Assembly (NCBI GenBank): GCA_030424865.1
Contig: JAUHVR010000002.1
Coordinates: 124,001 to 188,000 of the forward strand
DNA: 64,000 nucleotides
Source of the DNA: Alphaproteobacteria bacterium
GTDB lineage: Bacteria; Pseudomonadota; Alphaproteobacteria; Rhodobacterales; Rhodobacteraceae
Direction: 5' to 3'
Shown here: in pieces, positions 25,597-34,626 of the stretch
How the letters are laid out: every line of letters begins with the position of its first letter
How positions within the stretch are numbered: the first letter of the stretch is position 1
The notes under the pieces: model-generated
Told to the model about the DNA's origin: nothing
Databases searched by the model: none
Seen by the model: only the letters and a program-made list of their open reading frames with translations
Made by a program: the position numbers and the translations under genes

Positions 25597-26313
25597 TCAG
25601 ATCGTCCAGCCGCCATCGATCGCGATGGCCTGGCCGGTGGTGTAGGTCGCTTGCGCCAGATGCACCGCCAGATCGGCGATTTCTTCTGCTGTGCCGATGC
25701 GGCCCATTGGCTGTCTTGCGATGAAATCGGCCCGCGCCTTGTCGTAGTCGCCCGTCGCCGCAAGACGTTCGTCCAGGGACGGCGATTGCACCGTGCCCGG
25801 GCAGATCGCATTGCAGCGGATGCCCTGGGTCACGTAATCGGCGGCCACTGATTTGGTCAGGCCGATCACTGCCGCTTTGGTGGTGGCATAGACAGACCGG
25901 TTCGGCACGCCCTTCATGGACGAGGCCACAGAGGACATGTTGATGATGCAGCCCGATCCGCGTTCCAACATCCCTGGCAAAACGCCGGTGATCATGCGCA
26001 CCATGGCCTTGACGTTCAGATCATAGGCAAAGTCCCAATCCTGCGCGCTTGCCTCCAGCACCGAACCACCGTGCACCACGCCGGCGCAATTGAAGAGCAC
26101 GTCCACCGGTCCCGCGTCTGCGCAAAACGCCGCCACCGCCGGGGCGTCCAGCACATCCAGTTGGGCCGTCTCGCAGCCCGCAAGCCCCTGAAGACCTTCG
26201 GCATTGATATCTGTTGCCAAAACCCGCGCGCCCGCCGCAGCAAAGGCCAATGCCGAGGCGCGGCCAATGCCTTGCGCCGCCGCCGTGATCACAACTGTCT
26301 GGTTGCTAAGCAT
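25597..26313 (-). CDS. SDR dehydrogenase, probable 2-keto-3-deoxy-L-fuconate dehydrogenase
   Basis: 238 aa classical SDR. NAD-binding T-A-A-A-Q-G-I-G (10-17), N-C-A-G (75-78), S-S (127-128) and Y142-x3-K146 are present. The A-A-A-Q-G-I-G start and length are those of the BDH2/DHRS6-like group, to which 2-keto-3-deoxy-L-fuconate dehydrogenase belongs. In an operon with a lactonase and an FAH hydrolase, oxidation of the C4 hydroxyl is the logical step. An alternative is sugar 1-dehydrogenase, but the operon's aldo-keto reductase can fill that role. Confidence 0.85.
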   Translation of the reverse strand: MLSNQTVVITAAAQGIGRASALAFAAAGARVLATDINAEGLQGLAGCETAQLDVLDAPAVAAFCADAGPVDVLFNCAGVVHGGSVLEASAQDWDFAYDLNVKAMVRMITGVLPGMLERGSGCIINMSSVASSMKGVPNRSVYATTKAAVIGLTKSVAADYVTQGIRCNAICPGTVQSPSLDERLAATGDYDKARADFIARQPMGRIGTAEEIADLAVHLAQATYTTGQAIAIDGGWTI

Positions 26314-26387
26314 CCGTTACTCCATCAAGAATTCGTGTTCGAGGATCATCCAAGACGCGCCTGTGTCAAGGGGCGGGAAGGGCGCTT

Positions 26388-26410
26388 GCATCGGATTGGG
26401 GCACCGATGC
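26388..26410 (-). other. Weak stem-loop between lactonase and SDR genes
   Basis: The 107-bp gap at 26314-26420, the only sizeable gap inside this operon, holds a 7-bp inverted repeat GCATCGG/CCGATGC (26388-26394 and 26404-26410). It lacks a T run. It could be an RNA processing or partial termination site. I see no gene in the gap. Confidence 0.3.
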
Positions 26411-26420
26411 CTTGCATGTT

Positions 26421-27260
26421 TCAGGTACCTTCCAGCCGGTAGCAGTGCGCTGCAGTGCCGCCCAGGATGGCCGCTTGGTCAAAGCGGCTGAGAGGCGCGA
26501 TCAGGCTTTCGACCGCGTGCATCCACTCGCCATAGGTGCAGCGCAGATTGGACACCGGCCAGTCGCTGCCGAAAAGGATACGCTCTGGTCCGAAGGCCTC
26601 TAGCGCCACGTCGAAATGCGCGCGAAGGGTCGGCAGATCCCAGGGGCCGTCGAATTCGGTGACCATGCCGGAAAGCTTGACGAAGACATTCGGGTTCTGC
26701 GCTGCCTGCTTAAGGTCCCGTGCCCAGTCAGGATCGGGCGCGCGGCCTTGCTTCATCGCGGGTTTGGCCATGTGATCAATAATGATCACCAGGTCGGGAT
26801 GGCGTTGCGCCAGTGTTGCGATGGTCTGCAGATGCCGGGGTTCGATCAAAGCGTCAAAGCTCAGGCCGTGATGTTCCAGCGCCTTGAGGGCAGGCGCGAC
26901 CGCCGCCTGCAAGATCCAATCCGTTTCGGCGATGCCTTGCAGCATGGGGCGAAAGCCCCGCAATTTTGGATGCGCGCCCAGCTCGGATATCTCGGACGCG
27001 GCGTCCGGGTCCAGAAAATCGGCCCAGCCGACCACAGCCGCTATTCGCGGGTTGTGATCGGCCAGGTCCAGGAGGAACCTTGTTTCAGAGACCGTGTCGG
27101 TGGCCTGCACCAGAACGGTCTGGTCAATGGCGCACTCATCCAGCAAGGGGGTCAGATCCTTTGCCCCGAAATCGCGGAAAATAGGGGCGACCGTTTCATT
27201 CGGCCAGGCGTAGTCTCCGCGCGAGAGCTGCCAAAAATGCTGATGGGCGTCCAGTTTCAT
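26421..27260 (-). CDS. Amidohydrolase-family lactonase, probable L-fuconolactonase
   Basis: 279 aa, COG3618-type. Motifs: D-A-H-Q-H-F-W (4-10, metal-binding His pair), F-R-P-M-L-Q-G, I-I-D-H-M-A-K-P and F-G-S-D-W-P-V near the C-terminus carrying the catalytic Asp. This pattern is characteristic of L-fuconolactonase/L-rhamnonolactonase, which open the sugar lactone to the acid. It overlaps the aldo-keto reductase gene that would form the lactone. Confidence 0.9.
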   Translation of the reverse strand: MKLDAHQHFWQLSRGDYAWPNETVAPIFRDFGAKDLTPLLDECAIDQTVLVQATDTVSETRFLLDLADHNPRIAAVVGWADFLDPDAASEISELGAHPKLRGFRPMLQGIAETDWILQAAVAPALKALEHHGLSFDALIEPRHLQTIATLAQRHPDLVIIIDHMAKPAMKQGRAPDPDWARDLKQAAQNPNVFVKLSGMVTEFDGPWDLPTLRAHFDVALEAFGPERILFGSDWPVSNLRCTYGEWMHAVESLIAPLSRFDQAAILGGTAAHCYRLEGT

Positions 27261-28228
27261 GGCGTCGCCTCAAGCTCTGCCCAAAGGGCAAGGGGCAAGG
27301 GGCGTGCCAAGCCAGCCAGATTGCGCGCGATATAGCCCGGTTTGCTCGTCCCGATCAGGGTCGAGACGACGGCAGGGTGCCGGCCCGGAAATTGCAGTGC
27401 GGCCTCGGACAGGGACACGCCATAGGCAGCGCAGATCTGTTGCAACGCTGCGGTCTGATCCAGGATTTGCCGTGAGGCTGGAGCGTAGTTGTAATGCGCA
27501 CCGTCAATCGGCCCGGTTGCCAGGATGCCAGAGTTGAAGACGCCGCCGATGACAATCCCCACGCCCCGCGTCTGGCAAAGCGGCAATAGCGAAACCGCCG
27601 CCGAGCGATCCAGCAAGGTATGGCGCCCCGCCAACAGGATCAGATCAAGATCGCATTTTGACAAAATCTCGAGACAAATCTCGACCTCGTTGACGCCCAG
27701 TCCGATCGCCCGGATACGACCTTGGTCCTTCAAACGGCGCAGCGCGTCATAGCCGCTGCTCAGAAAGTCGTCCAAATACCGGCCCGCGGCCGGGCCATGC
27801 ACCATCTCGCCAAGATCATGCACATAGAGGATATCGATGTCCCTGCGGCCAAGCCTGGCGCAGCTTTGCTCGAAACTTTCCAGAAAACCCTCGCCGGAAT
27901 AGTCATAGCGCACATCGTTCTGCGCCGGGTTCACAAAGCCGTCTGCCTCGGCGATCGGTGCTGCGGCGGGCGACAGCACGCGGCCCACCTTGGTCGACAC
28001 GATCGCGCCGTCGCGCCCCGCAAGGAACGTTCCCAGCCGGGTCTCGGACAGGCCGCGCCCGTAATGGGGCGCGGTATCAAAATAGCGCAGCCCGACCGTC
28101 CAGGCTGTCTGCAGGACATCACGCGCCTGTGCGTCAGAAATTGCCTCGTAAAGGTTCCCGAGACTGGCTGTCCCGAACGAGATCGTCGGAAGTGTTACCG
28201 GGGAGGCTGGCAAGGGATCACCGGACAC
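27257..28228 (-). CDS. Aldo-keto reductase, probable L-fucose-type sugar 1-dehydrogenase
   Basis: 323 aa from a GTG at 28228 that overlaps the ABC ATPase gene by 11 bp; a TTG at 28270 would add 14 residues without a better ribosome site. The AKR tetrad is visible: D51 and Y56 in [11 protein letters not shown]80 in S-T-K-V-G-R and H137 in Y-V-H-D-L-G. The closest functional type is L-fucose / D-threo-aldose 1-dehydrogenase, converting the free sugar to the lactone with NAD(P). The start is uncertain; the family assignment is firm. Confidence 0.87.
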   Translation of the reverse strand: MSGDPLPASPVTLPTISFGTASLGNLYEAISDAQARDVLQTAWTVGLRYFDTAPHYGRGLSETRLGTFLAGRDGAIVSTKVGRVLSPAAAPIAEADGFVNPAQNDVRYDYSGEGFLESFEQSCARLGRRDIDILYVHDLGEMVHGPAAGRYLDDFLSSGYDALRRLKDQGRIRAIGLGVNEVEICLEILSKCDLDLILLAGRHTLLDRSAAVSLLPLCQTRGVGIVIGGVFNSGILATGPIDGAHYNYAPASRQILDQTAALQQICAAYGVSLSEAALQFPGRHPAVVSTLIGTSKPGYIARNLAGLARPLPLALWAELEATP

Positions 28229-29279
28229 GCTGTTCTTGGGCGTCGAAAAGCGTGGCGCGCGACAGGTCAAAGGTGATCTCGATGGTCTGGCCAGTCTTGG
28301 GCCGCTGGTCGCGCAGCTCTACGACGACAGGCTGCGCCTCGGCGCCAAGCCGACCATGAACATAGGCCGTCTGACCCAACTGCTCGACCACCTCGATCTG
28401 CATTGTCAGGCCCGGACCTTCGCCGCCGAACAGATGCTCGGGCCGGACGCCCAAGGCATACTCTGTCCCGACATTCAGATCGTTCTTGAGTTGCGGCAAG
28501 TCCAGCGACAGCCCGCCCAGACTGACTTGCCTGGGTCCGGTTGCAGCGACCGACAGGAAATTCATCTTGGGCGAGCCGATGAACCCGGCCACGAACATGT
28601 TGTCGGGATCGTCATAAAGATCGGTCGGTGCGCCGACCTGCTCGACGAGGCCATCACGCAGGACCACGATGCGATCCGCCATTGTCATGGCCTCGGTCTG
28701 GTCATGGGTGACATAGATCATCGTGGATTTAAGCTCGCCGTGCAGACGGGCGATCTCGATCCGCATCTGCACCCGCAACTCGGCGTCGAGATTGGACAGC
28801 GGCTCGTCAAAGAGAAAGACCTTGGGCTCGCGTACAATCGCGCGGCCAATGGCGACCCGCTGGCGCTGTCCGCCCGACAGCTGCGCCGGGCGGCGATCCA
28901 GCAGGGGCGTGATCTTGAGAACCTCGGCTGCCTGTTCGACAACCTTGCGCCGTTCTGGCTTGGACATGCCTTGCAGCCGCAGGGCAAAGGCCATGTTCTC
29001 GGCCACGGTCATATGCGGATAAAGCGCGTAGGATTGGAACACCATGGCGATCTCGCGATCAAAGGGTTCTTCGTCCGTGACCACCTCGGCATCGATCATG
29101 ATGTCACCGGAGGTGACCTCTTCGAGGCCGGCGATCATCCGCAGCAGGGTCGATTTTCCGCAACCCGACGGTCCGACAAAGACCGTGAATTCGCCGTCCT
29201 TGATCTCGAGATCGACCCCTTTGATGACATCCACAGCGCCAAAGGACTTGCGCACGTCCTGCAATGCAAGCTCGGCCAT
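28218..29279 (-). CDS. ABC sugar importer ATPase (UgpC/MalK type)
   Basis: 353 aa with Walker [10 protein letters not shown] (36-44), [13 protein letters not shown] signature, V-F-L-F-D-E-P Walker B, Y-V-T-H-D-Q H-loop and a C-terminal TOBE domain. Paralogous to the ATPase at 11972-13072. It powers the deoxysugar-locus importer and lies 5 bp after the MalG-type permease. Confidence 0.93.
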   Translation of the reverse strand: MAELALQDVRKSFGAVDVIKGVDLEIKDGEFTVFVGPSGCGKSTLLRMIAGLEEVTSGDIMIDAEVVTDEEPFDREIAMVFQSYALYPHMTVAENMAFALRLQGMSKPERRKVVEQAAEVLKITPLLDRRPAQLSGGQRQRVAIGRAIVREPKVFLFDEPLSNLDAELRVQMRIEIARLHGELKSTMIYVTHDQTEAMTMADRIVVLRDGLVEQVGAPTDLYDDPDNMFVAGFIGSPKMNFLSVAATGPRQVSLGGLSLDLPQLKNDLNVGTEYALGVRPEHLFGGEGPGLTMQIEVVEQLGQTAYVHGRLGAEAQPVVVELRDQRPKTGQTIEITFDLSRATLFDAQEQRVR

Positions 29280-29284
29280 AAGAG

Positions 29285-30118
29285 CTATCCTTTCACAGCG
29301 CCGGTTGCGATTCCGGCGACGATTTTCCGTTGGAAGATGACGTAGAGCAGCACGATCGGCGCGGCCCCAAGAACAATGGCCGCCGACAGCAGAGGCACAT
29401 TGGTTGTGTATTCGCCGCGTAGGGCCGCAATGCCGACCATCAGGGTGCGTTCATCTTGCAGAACCAGCAGCGAGATCAGCACATCGTTCCAGCAATACAG
29501 CGTGTTGAGAATGCCCAGCGTCAGCAAGGCAGGCTTACCCATTGGCAGCATGACATACCACCAGACCTGCAGGAACTTCGCGCCATCCACCCGCGCGGCA
29601 TCTACCAGCTCACGTGGGAGCGCCGCGTAAAAGGCGGTCATCAGGTAGGTGCTGAACGGCAGGAAAAACGCCGTATAGGACAGGATCAGACCGATCCGGG
29701 TGTTCAGCAACTCCAGCGCGACGATGGTCTGGTAGAACGGCACCAGCACGACCTGCACCGGGATCATGAGCGAGGCCAGGATCACGCCGAAGATCAGCTT
29801 GCGCGCCGGGAAACGCAGCACGGCCAGGGCAAAACCCGCCAGCGACGACACCAGCAAAAGCGCAAGCACGGCCCCGGCGGTGACAGTCACCGAGTTGAAG
29901 AAATACTCGTCAAACCGCGCCCGGCTCCAGGCGGTGACAAAGTTCTCGATCGAAGGGTCGGTCACCAATCCAAAGCGGTCGAGGATATAACCCTTGCGAT
30001 CCTTGAGTGCGTTGTTGATCGCGAAATAGATCGGATAGACGCAGGACAGGGCCAGCAGCATCATCGGTACCGAGGCGGCCCACAGGATGCGACGGTCTCT
30101 CTTGGCGGGTTTCGACAT
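29285..30118 (-). CDS. ABC sugar permease (MalG type)
   Basis: 277 aa, six membrane helices. The EAA loop reads [11 protein letters not shown], and the C-terminus ends [12 protein letters not shown], the MalG-type ending. Nine bases separate it from the MalF-type partner. Confidence 0.92.
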   Translation of the reverse strand: MSKPAKRDRRILWAASVPMMLLALSCVYPIYFAINNALKDRKGYILDRFGLVTDPSIENFVTAWSRARFDEYFFNSVTVTAGAVLALLLVSSLAGFALAVLRFPARKLIFGVILASLMIPVQVVLVPFYQTIVALELLNTRIGLILSYTAFFLPFSTYLMTAFYAALPRELVDAARVDGAKFLQVWWYVMLPMGKPALLTLGILNTLYCWNDVLISLLVLQDERTLMVGIAALRGEYTTNVPLLSAAIVLGAAPIVLLYVIFQRKIVAGIATGAVKG

Positions 30119-30127
30119 GGCGCGCTC

Positions 30128-31045
30128 TTATAGGTTCGTGTTGCGAGACATGATGCGGACCTGCATCCAGGCGATTCCGCCCATCATCACGAACAGGATC
30201 ATCGAGATCGCCGCCGCATAGCCGGGTCGGTTCAGTTTGCCCTGTTCCAGCCAGATCAGGAATTCCGGCAGCGTGGTCGAGGTGCCGGGGCCGCCGCCCG
30301 TCAGGACATAGATCAGCCCGAACATCGAGGTGAGCACGCCAATCGTGGTGACCACGGCCACGAATTCGATGATCGGCCGCAAGGACGGCACGATGACCAG
30401 AAACAGCCGTTGCCAGAACCCGGCTCCGTCGATGCGGGCGGCTTCGATGATGTCATCGGGCACGGTGGCGAGCCCCGACATGAAGATCAGAACGCCCATG
30501 CCGAAAGTCGACCAAAGCTGCACGGCAATCAGGCTGCCAAGCGCGTTGCTGGAACTGCCAAGCCAGTCGATGGCGTCGATGCCGACGGCGCCCAGCATGT
30601 TGTTCAGGCTGCCATCATAGCGCAGTACAACGCTGAATATCGCCCCGATGATGACGCTCGAAAGGACGGCGGGAAAGAAATAGACGGCGCGGTAGAATTT
30701 GCCGCCGGGCACGCCCTGGTGGATGAGAATCGCCAAAAGCATGGGCAGCATCACCCAGATGGGCAATGTCGCCAGAAGGATCACGGTGTTGATCAACGAA
30801 TCCTGAAAGGTCGGATCATTCGCCGCGCGCGCGTAATTGGCAAAGCCGACCCAGTCGCCATTGCCCAGCGTGTCCACATTGGTCAGAGACAGGAAAAAGC
30901 CCCAGATCAGCGGAATGACCCGAAAGATCAAAACCAGCGCCAGGGCGGGCAGCAGCATCAGGTAGGCAAAGCGCTGTTCCTGTTTGCTGCCGAAACCGCC
31001 GCGCCTTTTGCGCGGCGGCTTTGTCTTATGTGTTTTGACAGTCAT
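30128..31045 (-). CDS. ABC sugar permease (MalF type)
   Basis: 305 aa with a basic N-terminus (K-P-P-R-K-R-R-G-G-F) and six membrane helices. The EAA loop I-I-E-A-A-R-I-D-G-A-G is followed by F-L-V-I-V-P-S-L-R-P. Six bases separate it from the binding-protein gene. Confidence 0.92.
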   Translation of the reverse strand: MTVKTHKTKPPRKRRGGFGSKQEQRFAYLMLLPALALVLIFRVIPLIWGFFLSLTNVDTLGNGDWVGFANYARAANDPTFQDSLINTVILLATLPIWVMLPMLLAILIHQGVPGGKFYRAVYFFPAVLSSVIIGAIFSVVLRYDGSLNNMLGAVGIDAIDWLGSSSNALGSLIAVQLWSTFGMGVLIFMSGLATVPDDIIEAARIDGAGFWQRLFLVIVPSLRPIIEFVAVVTTIGVLTSMFGLIYVLTGGGPGTSTTLPEFLIWLEQGKLNRPGYAAAISMILFVMMGGIAWMQVRIMSRNTNL

Positions 31046-31051
31046 GGTGTC

Positions 31052-32275
31052 CTAGTTTGCGTTGCGCGCTACTTCCATGGCTTCGATCGCGGCGTCCACA
31101 TCGGTTTCGCCATTCAGAAGCAGTTGCGACTGGCGTTTCCATTCTTCTAGAACCGACGGGGCGAGGATCGAATGAGGCATTCCGCCCGGCGCCGCGGCCA
31201 TCAGTGCCAATGCCTCGGCCAAAGCGGGGCTGGACAGTCCAGACGTATCCACCGCCAGGTTGGCCGGCAAGGCTCCGGTATCGACCGCGAAGATGGCCTG
31301 CCGCTCGGCATCCGCGAGGATTTCGACCAGGCTCAGCGCCAGTTCCGGATGCGCAGACTGGTTGGAGGCCGCCCAGCCGATGCCGCCGGCAAAGGGCAAA
31401 CGCGCCAGTTCCGCGTCGCTGTTGGGATAGGCAAAGACGCCAACACCGCCCTCGCCGTGGAACTCTTCGAATTGCTTCCAGTGGGCAACGTCTGACAACA
31501 GGCCAACCGTATGCGCCGCGTCGCCGCGCATGAACATTTCGTATTCGTCCATGAATTTGGCGATCGAGTTCGCGCCTTCATAGAACCAGCCCGCCTCGGC
31601 CGCTGCCGCCCATTGATCGGCGATGGCGCGGACTTTGGGATCCGTCCAGGCCAGTTCGCCCGCAGCCCAGGCGGTGTAATCGGCATCGTCAAACGTGCTG
31701 GTTGCGATCTGCGAGATGAAGAATTCTCCGCCGAAGCCCTGGCTGTTGCCCAGGGCAAAGCAGGGAACCTCGCCCTTTGCCGCGATTGCTTCGCAGGCCG
31801 TAGAGAGTTCTGCGAAATTCGAAGGAGCCTTGTTGGGATCCAGACCGGCGGCCTCGTAGAGGGCGCGGTTGTAGTAGACGGCAAAGCCCTGGATGGTCAG
31901 CGGCAGGGCGATGACCTCGCCATTGGCCGTGAACCCCTCTGCGCCGCTGAACCCGTCTGCCATCGCGGTCAACGGGAGCAGAGCATCCGCGCGGGTCTGC
32001 GCCTGCGCACCACCGTGCAACAGGATGACATCCGGCCCTTTGCCCGAGCTCAGCGCCGTCCCCAGAAGGGTGTAATATTGGTCATGCGGCTGCACCACGA
32101 ATTTGACCGTCGCGCCGGGGTTCGCGGCTTCGAAGGCGGCCTTGGCCGAATCGTAATAATCCGCCGTGACCGGGTCGCCGGATTTCCAGTCCCAGACTGT
32201 CAGCTCTTGTGCTTGCGCCGCGGCGCCAACAAGGCCGATGGCCGTCGCGGCCAGCAAAAAGGGTTTGGTTTTCAT
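31052..32275 (-). CDS. ABC transporter sugar-binding protein
   Basis: 407 aa. Signal peptide M-K-T-K-P-F-L-L-A-A with hydrophobic core and A-Q-A-Q-E cleavage region, preceded by GGAGGAGAA. Mature features T-V-W-D-W, G-K-G-P-D-V-I-L-L and L-P-L-T-I-Q-G-F-A-V-Y-Y-N are typical of CUT1 binding proteins, several aromatic residues being candidates for stacking on a sugar. Not closely similar to the binding protein at 13140-14351, consistent with a different ligand. Confidence 0.9.
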   Translation of the reverse strand: MKTKPFLLAATAIGLVGAAAQAQELTVWDWKSGDPVTADYYDSAKAAFEAANPGATVKFVVQPHDQYYTLLGTALSSGKGPDVILLHGGAQAQTRADALLPLTAMADGFSGAEGFTANGEVIALPLTIQGFAVYYNRALYEAAGLDPNKAPSNFAELSTACEAIAAKGEVPCFALGNSQGFGGEFFISQIATSTFDDADYTAWAAGELAWTDPKVRAIADQWAAAAEAGWFYEGANSIAKFMDEYEMFMRGDAAHTVGLLSDVAHWKQFEEFHGEGGVGVFAYPNSDAELARLPFAGGIGWAASNQSAHPELALSLVEILADAERQAIFAVDTGALPANLAVDTSGLSSPALAEALALMAAAPGGMPHSILAPSVLEEWKRQSQLLLNGETDVDAAIEAMEVARNAN

Positions 32276-32316
32276 ATTCTTCTCCTCCGTGAAGCGAATG
32301 TCGTTGGTTTCGGCCG

Positions 32317-33474
32317 CTATTCCGCAACCGACAGAAAATGGCTCGCCGGACCGGGCGGCGGGGCCGGCAGATCATCCATCGCCAGCGGCTCTGGCGCGGC
32401 CCATATCGCGCGCGCCTCGTCGGTCAGACGCATCCCCAGCCCCGGGCGGTCGGACAGATGGCCAAAGCCATCGCGAAACTGCACCGGCTGGTCCACCAGA
32501 TGCACATTGTTGAGGAATGAGAACTCCATCCATTCAACTTTGGGCAGCGCGGTTGCGGTATGGATCCCGGTTTCGAGGAACGTGTTCCCAAGTGCAACGG
32601 GGATACCCATATCCCCCGCCAGCCAGCCGATCCGCATCACATCGGAGACGCGGCCATGCACGTTCAGGATATCCGCACCACCAGCCTGAAGCAGCGCGCG
32701 CCGACCCGAGACGTCGAGATACTCGCCAGAGTTCACCTGCGTCCAGGGCACATTGGCGCGCAGCGCGCGCAGCCCTTCGACATCGTCGCGCAAGATCGGA
32801 TCTTCGACCCAGATCAGTGAAAACCCGGCCTCTTTGATGCGGTGCAGCTTGATGGCCGCCTCTTTGGCGTTCCAGGCCTCATTGGCATCGATCATGATGC
32901 CCGCATTCGGACCGACCGTTCTTTGCAGCAGCGCAAGGCGGTGCAGGTCCCATTCGAAATCCTCGGCGCCGATCTTGATCTTGAACGTGTCAAATCCCTC
33001 GGCGGCAGCGCGTCCAAAGAAGGAGACAAATTCGTCGTCGGACAGATGAAAGTCGAGCCCGCTGGCATAGGTGCGCACTTTGTTGCGCTGCCCGCCAAGA
33101 TACGTGGACAAAGGCAGCCCGCTTTGTTGCGCAGCAAGATCCCAAAGGGCGATCTGCAAAGCCTCGGACAGGACATGCGCCGCCTCTGCCTGCTTGCCGC
33201 CGCGCGGCCGCGTGACACGATGGACCAAAGCCGCCGGAAGCTGCCCGTCAAGCTCTGGCCAGCAGGCCGTTTCGAAATCCGCGCGCAGCTCTGCCAGCGC
33301 CGGGTAACCCGTGCCCAAACGATGCGCAAACCCCAACCCGACGTGGCCCTCGCCGTCCATTATCTCCAGGGCGACGGCGTTCATCACCTCGTAGCGCACC
33401 TGGCTGTCGCCAACGGTGCGGTCGGTGCGGTGCTGAAAGCGGGTCAGCTTGTAATCTCGAATCTTACGGGGCAT
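32317..33474 (-). CDS. Enolase-superfamily (mandelate racemase/muconate lactonizing) sugar-acid dehydratase
   Basis: 385 aa from the ATG at 33474; longer starts cover the regulatory palindrome. Barrel motifs: F-K-I-K-I-G (catalytic K165/K167), metal ligands D196 (I-D-A-N-E), E224 (V-E-D-P) and E251 (S-G-E-Y). The usual Asp-His dyad region reads S-D-V-M-R-I-G followed by A-L-G-N, with Asn297 where racemase-type members have S-S-H. In this operon it would dehydrate an aldonate (fuconate-like) to the 2-keto-3-deoxy acid, but it is shorter than classical L-fuconate dehydratase and differs at the base. First gene of the operon. Confidence 0.85.
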   Translation of the reverse strand: MPRKIRDYKLTRFQHRTDRTVGDSQVRYEVMNAVALEIMDGEGHVGLGFAHRLGTGYPALAELRADFETACWPELDGQLPAALVHRVTRPRGGKQAEAAHVLSEALQIALWDLAAQQSGLPLSTYLGGQRNKVRTYASGLDFHLSDDEFVSFFGRAAAEGFDTFKIKIGAEDFEWDLHRLALLQRTVGPNAGIMIDANEAWNAKEAAIKLHRIKEAGFSLIWVEDPILRDDVEGLRALRANVPWTQVNSGEYLDVSGRRALLQAGGADILNVHGRVSDVMRIGWLAGDMGIPVALGNTFLETGIHTATALPKVEWMEFSFLNNVHLVDQPVQFRDGFGHLSDRPGLGMRLTDEARAIWAAPEPLAMDDLPAPPPGPASHFLSVAE

Positions 33475-33493
33475 TGATTGTTCATCATGGATA

Positions 33494-33509
33494 ATCTGAT
33501 TAATCAGAT
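33494..33509. promoter_or_regulatory. Perfect palindrome ATCTGATTAATCAGAT, probable GntR/FCD operator
   Basis: A 16-bp perfect palindrome in the 84-bp gap between the divergent dehydratase operon and the GntR/FCD regulator gene, 20 bp from the dehydratase start. FCD-type GntR dimers bind short palindromes of this size. The position would block the minus-strand promoter and allow autoregulation. Confidence 0.65.
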
Positions 33510-33558
33510 GATATGTCTGAGCTTGCGAGATGGCAAGGAAAAAGGTTAAATCCCCTCC

Positions 33559-34221
33559 ATGAAGACTTCGACACACCCCAAACTACTGAGTGAAACCGCC
33601 TATGAGCGGTTGCTGGAATGCCTGTTTTCAAAGGAGTTGCCGGTCGGAACGCGGGTGTCACAAAACGTGCTGGCCAAGATGACAAATCTGCAGGTTGGCC
33701 CGATCCGGGACGCGCTGAAAGTGCTCGAAGCCGATGGAATCGTGACGGTGCATCCGCGCTCGGGAATCGAGGTCATCAAGCCCACGGCCGAGCTTGTCCG
33801 AAACGTGTTCCAGTTCAGGACAATCATTGAACGTGCCGGGGTGCGCCAATTCGCGCTTCATGCGAGCCCAGAGGTTTTGACCGCGTTGGAGCAAGAGCAC
33901 GACGAAATGGCGGAAAAATTGCAGGGCATCGCCGATGCGGACACGCTGATCCCGCAAATGGACGCCCTGGAGAACAGGTTCCATTTGGCGATTGTCGGCT
34001 CGCTCAACAATGAAATCGTTGATACATCATTCCGCCGCATCCGCCTCATCGTTCAGGTCATCAAGCTGTCGAAATACCTGTCGCCGACACTCATGAAGCA
34101 GTCCATTGATGAACACCGCCTAATCCTGGCGGCTTGCCGCGCCAGAGACCCGGACCAAGCCGAAGACCTGGTCGCGCAACATCTTCTCAGCGCGCTTAGC
34201 AGAAGCCTTGGGCTGAACTGA
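33559..34221 (+). CDS. GntR-family regulator of the FadR/FCD type
   Basis: 220 aa. Winged helix in residues 8-75 (A-Y-E-R-L-L-E-C, G-P-I-R-D-A-L-K-V-L-E-A-D-G-I-V, R-S-G-I-E-V); the rest is the all-helical FCD domain with F-Q-F-R-T-I-I-E-R and E-N-R-F-H-L-A-I, where Asp/His residues often bind a metal and a sugar-acid or organic-acid ligand. Divergent from the deoxysugar operon, so its regulator by position. The effector could be a pathway intermediate such as a 2-keto-3-deoxy acid. Confidence 0.9.
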   Translation: MKTSTHPKLLSETAYERLLECLFSKELPVGTRVSQNVLAKMTNLQVGPIRDALKVLEADGIVTVHPRSGIEVIKPTAELVRNVFQFRTIIERAGVRQFALHASPEVLTALEQEHDEMAEKLQGIADADTLIPQMDALENRFHLAIVGSLNNEIVDTSFRRIRLIVQVIKLSKYLSPTLMKQSIDEHRLILAACRARDPDQAEDLVAQHLLSALSRSLGLN

Positions 34222-34395
34222 GGTCAGAATCCCGCGCGGGTTGCAAGCGTCAGAGGGTCGGTCAGCCCGGCGGCCTTGTGCCGAAGGCCGAGGTCATGCT
34301 GCCTTCAGGCAGGCGACGAAGTGCTATCTGCCATGATCAACACCCGCGCGGTTTCCCAAAGAAACCGAGAGGAAACAACTGCTTGTCGGGAAAGA

Positions 34396-34482
34396 TGGTG
34401 CCCAGAAGAGGACTCGAACCTCCACGTCCATACGGACACTAGCACCTGAAGCTAGCGCGTCTACCAATTCCGCCATCTGGGC
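34396..34482 (-). tRNA. tRNA-Leu (anticodon CAG)
   Basis: Minus-strand sequence begins GCCCAGA and ends TCTGGGC-A-CCA, giving a perfect 7-bp acceptor stem with encoded CCA (34396-34398). The anticodon stem CTAGC/GCTAG encloses TTCAGGT, so the anticodon is CAG (34446-34448). A long variable arm (GTCCGTATGGAC) and GGTTCGAGTCC T arm are typical of class II tRNA-Leu. Confidence 0.97.
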
Positions 34483-34626
34483 ACAGATCGCTTGGTGAGG
34501 GGCCGTTTACGCCTGCTGAAAGGTGGTGTCAACGATGTTTTTGCAAGAAATGTGCGCGGCACACTTGCACCTTGTCGCTGCGCGGCTGCGGCGATATTCA
34601 GGCAGGGCAAAGTATGGGAGACTGAG

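Noticed and set aside
34222-34395. Possible attachment site or small RNA beside tRNA-Leu
   Set aside because: The 174-bp gap shows no copy of the tRNA 3' end and no clear hairpin with a T run.
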